DNA of 64,000 nt from Caenorhabditis remanei. Taxonomy: Eukaryota; Nematoda; Chromadorea; Rhabditida; Rhabditidae. The stretch is taken from assembly GCF_010183535.1 (NCBI RefSeq), contig NC_071328.1:11284001-11348000 (forward strand), written 5' to 3'. The notes beneath the pieces were generated by a model that was not told where the DNA came from, did not search any database, and worked only from the letters and a program-made list of their open reading frames with translations. The position numbers and the translations under genes were made by a program. The first letter of the stretch is position 1. Each line of letters starts with the position of its first letter. This document shows positions 58,735 to 64,000 of this stretch, piece after piece.

Positions 58735-61700
58735 ATGGTTTTTGAGTCGCTAGTCGCCGACCTGCTCAACAGGTTTCTCGGTGACTTTGTCGACAATTTG
58801 GACTCTTCCCAACTTAATATTGGCATTTGGGGAGGTACATTTTGACTTAATCTTCAATATTATGTGAATAAAATATTACAGGAGATGTAAAACTCGACAA
58901 TTTACAAGTGAAAGAAACGGCGCTCGATGATTTCGATTTACCGATCAAGCTCAAATACGGCTATCTCTCTTCTTTGGTACTCAAAATTCCATGGAAGAAT
59001 CTCTACAATGAGCCTGTCATCGCCACCGTTGATGGCCTCAATTTGATCGTTGTTCCCAACAAAGGAGTAGTGTACAATGAGGAGAAAGCGGCCAAAAATA
59101 TTCAAGAAATCAAGCAGAAGACGTTGGCACGACTTGAAGAAGCACGTAAAGAACGCAGAAAGCCAAAAGATCCACAAGCGGACACTTTTACTGAAAAGAT
59201 GATTACGCAGATTATCAAAAATCTTCAGGTAGAAATATATAAACTTCTCAAATATAAAATGCTGATTTTCAGATATCTGTTTCGAACATTCATGTTCGTT
59301 TCGAAGACAGATACACCAATCGTCATCGTCCATTCGCAATGGGAGTCACTCTCGAGAAACTCAATTTCAAGGTATGATCTCTTGCTTTAATTGGATACAA
59401 TTCATTACTTCTATGCTTTAGACAACTGATGAGAATTGGAAAGAGACAATTCACAAGGAGACAGTGAAAATCATCTACAAGCTCGTGTCACTTCAGAATT
59501 TGGCAGTTTATTGGAATTCTTCTGCAGAATTCATTTCGGATCTTGATGATAAGGAAGCGATCCGGAAGAGATTACAAGAGACCATTCACAACGGAAAGAA
59601 CCCACCGGAAGGCTTTAAGTATATTCTGGAGCCGATTCAGATGGAGGCTAAACTGAAGTTGAATCAGAAACCAGAAACTGATGGCTCTCATTGGACTATT
59701 CCGAAGATCGATCTCGCTGTGGATATGCATGCTTTAGCGCTCGCCATTGGAAAGTTCCAATATCAAGACATTCTTCTCTTCCTCGAAGCACAAGAACGTT
59801 TTAACGCAGCTAGCCAATATCTGAAGTATCGCCCGAATCTCAACGAATTCAAAGGACATTACAAACAATGGTGGCGATTCGCCTACACTTCGATCCTCGA
59901 AGAAAAAGTTAGACGCCGTAGACACAATTGGTCTTGGGATCGCATGCAGAAACATCGAAATCTTGTTCGAAAGTACCAAAAGGCATGGGTTCGCCGTCAA
60001 ACAGAAGCTAGTCCTGGTGCAGAAGTGGAAGCAACTATCAAAGATGCTGAGAAGAAACTTGATGTTTTCAATGTTAACGTTGCACGCCAACAAGCTGAGT
60101 TGGAGATCGATCGGCAAGGATTGACTCGCCAAGAAGACAAACCACAAGGATGGGTTGCTTGGGGTAAAAGCTTCTTTGGAAGTGGAGGAGGTGGACCTGC
60201 TCCAGATAAGAACAAGAAGGGAGGAAAAGACCTTGGATCTCAATTCCAAGAAGCAATGACACCAGAAGAAAAGGCGAAGCTTTTCGAAGCTATCGACTAT
60301 CAAGAGAATATTCCACCAACAAACTATCCGAAAGAATTCGTGGAAAATCGATTCGAATTCAAACTTGGTCAGGTGGCTATTGTTGTCGATGGAGCTGTTT
60401 CAATGCAACTTCTGAAATTAAAAGCAAGCGTGGAACAGCGTCCGAGTGCTGGAGCTATGCAGTGAGTTAATATTTATAATAAACTTTTCCTATGAATTTG
60501 TTTATTCAGCGTTGAATCTTCGATTCAAGAACTTCGAATGGACGGTTGTGGATCAGAAGTTATTCGTGTCCGTGATCCATCTGTTCCATGGATGTATTTC
60601 CTTCTCGATACCAATCCACTTAAAGGAGACTACGACCAACTTGTCAAGCTTGCAATTGCTCCTATCAACGTCAAATATCAGGCACCTGCTATCAATAATG
60701 CGATTGATGTTTTCAAGCCGCCAGAGTCAGTTCGTCTTAACCAACTCACTGCTCTTGCGATGTCTCGTTACGAAGAAGTCAAAACAAGATCAGTCACCGG
60801 ACTTGCCCACGCAGTTGAACATCGCTCTCGTCTTGTACTCGATGTTCAAATTCAACCGGCTCGAGTTTATGTGAGTGAAGGCGGTATCTACGATGCTGAT
60901 AAGCCAACTCTGCTCGCCGATATGGGACTTTTGTCTGTTGTCACTGTCGATACTGCAACTGTGAACACTTCTGGAATGGACAAGTTATCTGCTCTGATGG
61001 AGAAAGCTTATGACAGATTCCATGTCAAGCTGAGCAATGTTGTAATTGCATTCGCTGAAAATGTGGAGACTGCCGAGGGTTGTGTCTTTGAAAAAGAGTC
61101 ACCACTACATGTTCTCAAGCCAACAGGATTGGATATTCAAATCCATAAAAGTTCCATAGATGATCTTCGTCTAGCCAAAATGAGAATTCTCGGAGATTTA
61201 CCAGATATTGTTATCGGAATTTCAGGTGAGATAAATTTTGTTTCCGAATATTTAAACATCATTTGCCTTTCAGATGTTCGTCTTATCGGCTTGATGAAAC
61301 TTGCTCTTTCCATTCCAACACCGAAAGCTGACGAGAAAACCAAAGCGGAGAAGGAATTGGAAGTGGTTCCCGAAGCAAAGATCAAAGATCGTGCTAAGAT
61401 GCGTACTATAATGGAAGCTGAAGAGATGGAAGAAGATGTGACTCAAAAAGACGATGGTGAAGATGAGGATGAGAAACAAAAGAAAAAGAAAACAAGTGAG
61501 CAACAAGTTCAAATTGAACTCGATCTTCGTTTGAACCAAATTGGAGTTATCGTCTACCGGAAGGACGCTGTTTTCTGTGACGTTTCCATCTTGAAAATGG
61601 CTTGCAAACTCCAAATGCGAACATTCGATATGGTTGTTACTGCCGAGCTCGGATCAATTAAAGTGTCTATGCCTGAGTTCAGTTCTTTGGATTCGAAACG

Positions 61701-64000
61701 AGAACATCTCTATCTTATTGACAACGATGATCACCAAGGATCACTGATGACATTGAAGTTTGTCCAGGCTAATCCGGAGTCTCCATTCTTTGCTACAGAG
61801 TATGCACTCACTGAACAAGCTGTTGATTTCACATTCACCAAATTAGTTGTTTCTCTTCATCAGCAAGGAGTTCTTGAGCTTAAAGCATTCGGAGAAGCTC
61901 TCCAGTCTCAACTCGCCGAGCTTCAGAAAAATACCCCAGAAGAAGACAAAGTCGAAGAAACAGCTCGCAAGATCAGCAGAAAGCTCAGTGACAGTGTCAT
62001 GTCGATTGCTTCATTGAGCGCTTCGTCCTCAACGAGAGAAAAACGACAAAGAAAGAAAACTGTAGGCTCCTCTGCAGCAGCTGAACTTGATACATCACGA
62101 AACATCAAGCAACGTATCAAGGCATCTTTCGGAAGTTTAGCACTCAATATTGGAACCCAGAAGTCATTGGAGACTAGCTTGGCGATTGAACATGTAAGCT
62201 TTATGTGCAACGCTAAATGATGTAATTTCAAATATTTTCAGATTCATGCTAATGTGAAGATCACCGAGAAGGCAATGGAAGTGGTTGCAACTCTCCGTTC
62301 GATATCGATGAAAGATCGAACCACCGGAGCTGTATACAAGAAGTTGCTCTCGGTGACTGGTAAAGAAGACATGCTTCGTTTCGACTTCGTGCAGTATCAA
62401 CGAACTGATGAACAACGTGCTCTAATGAAATCTTCGGAGGTCGATATGGTAGTCAAAATGCGTCTTGCGCAGATGAGATTCGTCTTCCTTAATCTGTGGT
62501 TGGCCCGTCTGATGGCGTGGATCGCACCATTCCAGAATGAAGCTGTCCGTGCTGCTCAAGCTGCTCAAGCAGCGGCCGCAGAAAGAGCTGCAACTGCTGC
62601 TCAGAATGTCAAACAGATCATGGAGCAATCTCCTCCACGTATTCAACTCGATGTCATTTTGGAGGCCCCATTCATTGTTGTTCCAAGACTTTCAACTTCT
62701 CGTGACGTCATTGTTCTCCATCTCGGTCGACTGGCACTCAAGAATGAGATTCGTGGAGACTCCCAATATCCAAAAGCAATCATTGATAGAATGGACATCC
62801 AAATGACAGATTGCTCGTTTGGAATGGGAGTGATGAACGAAGATGTTTCAGCAGTTTCGTCTTCATGCATGATCTTGAAGCCGATTTCATTCAAATTGGC
62901 TCTCCAGCGAAATTTGACATTTGCTGCTGTGAAACAACTACCAGAAATTGTCGTGGATGCTCATCTTCATTCGATTGAAGCAGAAATGTCAGATGCTGAT
63001 TACAAAACATTGATGCAAACGCTCTCCGGTAATCTGGCAGAAGGAGCAGATCTAGCAGTTCCTCCACCACCACCGCCACCATCTCTCGAATCTTCAAACA
63101 CAACTGTTGCACCAACGACACCAGGAAAGGAAAAAGAGAAGAAAGATCGGGAAGCGAACGCTGGTCCACCTGTCGTTGAGAAATCACACACTCGAATTGT
63201 GTTCCAATTCGTGTTGGACAAGATTTCCGCAGTCCTCTACGAGGGAGAATCCGTTAATGGTGCTAGAAACGAGTCTGATGCATTCGCAGCTCTTCGTCTT
63301 AACAATGTGAAGACGTCAGGGAAAATAGGAGAAGATAACTCTATTATTTTCGCCATGTCACTTGATGCATTCACAATGGATGATGAGAGAAAAGAGAAGA
63401 CGAAAATCTCGAAGTTGATGGACAAGAAGGGAGCAAAGGGAGATCGTTTCCTGGATATGAGCTTCAATCAAGATGCCGAAGGAAACAAACAAATTCGACT
63501 GAAAATGTCCGCTTTCTTTATCTGTCTCTGCCCTGAATTCTTAGGATGTCTCACTCGATTCTTCAATGTTCCGCAATCAGAAGAACAGTTGGAAAAAGAA
63601 GCTATAACATCTAATGTACCAACGAAGGCTACATCGAGTGCTTCTGCAACTTCAACAGGAGGTGTGAAAACTCCAGCAGGACCACCACAGCCAGTTGGAA
63701 CTATTGCTATCGACTGTGACATGCACGGAGTTGAAGTTATTCTTGTCGAAGATTCGATGCACCCGGAGTCGACTCAAGCTTTGATCCTTTCCTTCAATGT
63801 TACGGCTGCATCCCATCCAAACGAACAAACAAAAGACACCAAGATGAATGTCGCTGTCGAGAACTTGACGATTTTCTCAAGTTTCTATGAGACGAAGCGT
63901 CGTAACGAAGTTACCTATCAAGTATTGACTCCAGTCAAAATTGAGGCACTTGTCAACATGAATACAGAACGAAAAACTACTGATGCAGTACTCAAGATGT
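58735..64000 (+). CDS. vps-13A: VPS13-family lipid transfer protein (partial, N-terminal part)
   Basis: Exons 58735-58834, 58882-59228, 59273-59371, 59422-60461, 60510-61225, 61274-62193 and 62242 onward join to about 1660 residues and run off the window. The N-terminus [20 protein letters not shown] and [20 protein letters not shown] is the chorein domain. It is followed by the VPS13 pattern [20 protein letters not shown] and [13 protein letters not shown] basic stretch ([20 protein letters not shown]) and repeated beta-groove segments follow. VPS13 proteins form a long hydrophobic groove that moves bulk lipids between membranes at contact sites. Low-complexity insertions (acidic [13 protein letters not shown] at about 61450; Pro-rich PPPPPPPS at about 63060) interrupt the groove as loops. 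It most resembles the VPS13A/C branch; the symbol is tentative. Confidence 0.88.

Noticed and set aside
1..64000. CRISPR arrays, bacterial operons, attachment sites
   Set aside because: This is eukaryotic nuclear sequence with introns; no regularly spaced repeats of that kind were seen.

Overview
This window is nematode nuclear DNA, almost certainly Caenorhabditis. It has short AT-rich introns ending in TTTTCAG, closely spaced same-strand gene pairs, and trans-splice-type acceptors just upstream of several start codons. It also has three spliced-leader RNA genes with an SL2-family (SL3-type) leader, and proteins recognisable as SPD-2, SNPC-4, MADD-4, MDT-31 and THOC-3. These genes belong to chromosome I in C. 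elegans. I could not decide the species from sequence alone.

Left part (0-17.3 kb) is a dense housekeeping cluster: a divergent importin-alpha-like ARM protein and a BED-finger/hAT-transposase-derived protein (same strand, about 0.28 kb apart), a small coiled-coil protein, thoc-3 behind a small helical-repeat protein, the centrosome gene spd-2, mdt-31 behind snpc-4, and a steroid 5-alpha-reductase-like gene. The gap sizes of the three minus-strand pairs suggest operons.

Middle part (17.3-32.5 kb) is a rearranged accessory region. It holds a three-copy family of small His/Gly-rich secreted peptides, each copy next to an SL RNA gene, with fragments of SL RNA and reductase sequence scattered between them. 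It also holds a DUF273-type glycosyltransferase whose third intron contains a U2 snRNA gene split by a Helitron-like insertion. An intact inverted copy of that U2 gene, carrying a piece of glycosyltransferase exon, lies in an intron of the next gene, a ZP-domain membrane protein. A histidine-phosphatase-like pseudoenzyme has in its first intron a tRNA-Lys gene and a tRNA-Ile gene cut by a 1.09 kb transposon with a TTA target duplication. A sperm MSP-domain protein follows.

Right part (32.5-64 kb) is roomier: a long 5' region, then madd-4 (secreted thrombospondin-repeat/Ig/PLAC guidance protein) with an internal second start for a short isoform, a tetraspanin, a SAXO-family microtubule protein built from one-exon-per-repeat units, and the first about 1660 residues of a VPS13 bridge-type lipid transfer protein running off the window end.

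One theme links the regions. snpc-4 encodes a subunit of the snRNA/SL-RNA promoter-binding complex. All five snRNA/SL RNA promoters here share a TGTCGGTA core (TGTCCGTA in one) starting 46-48 bases upstream of the inferred RNA start. The middle region looks like a place where small Pol II/Pol III RNA genes were repeatedly duplicated, inverted and hit by transposons.
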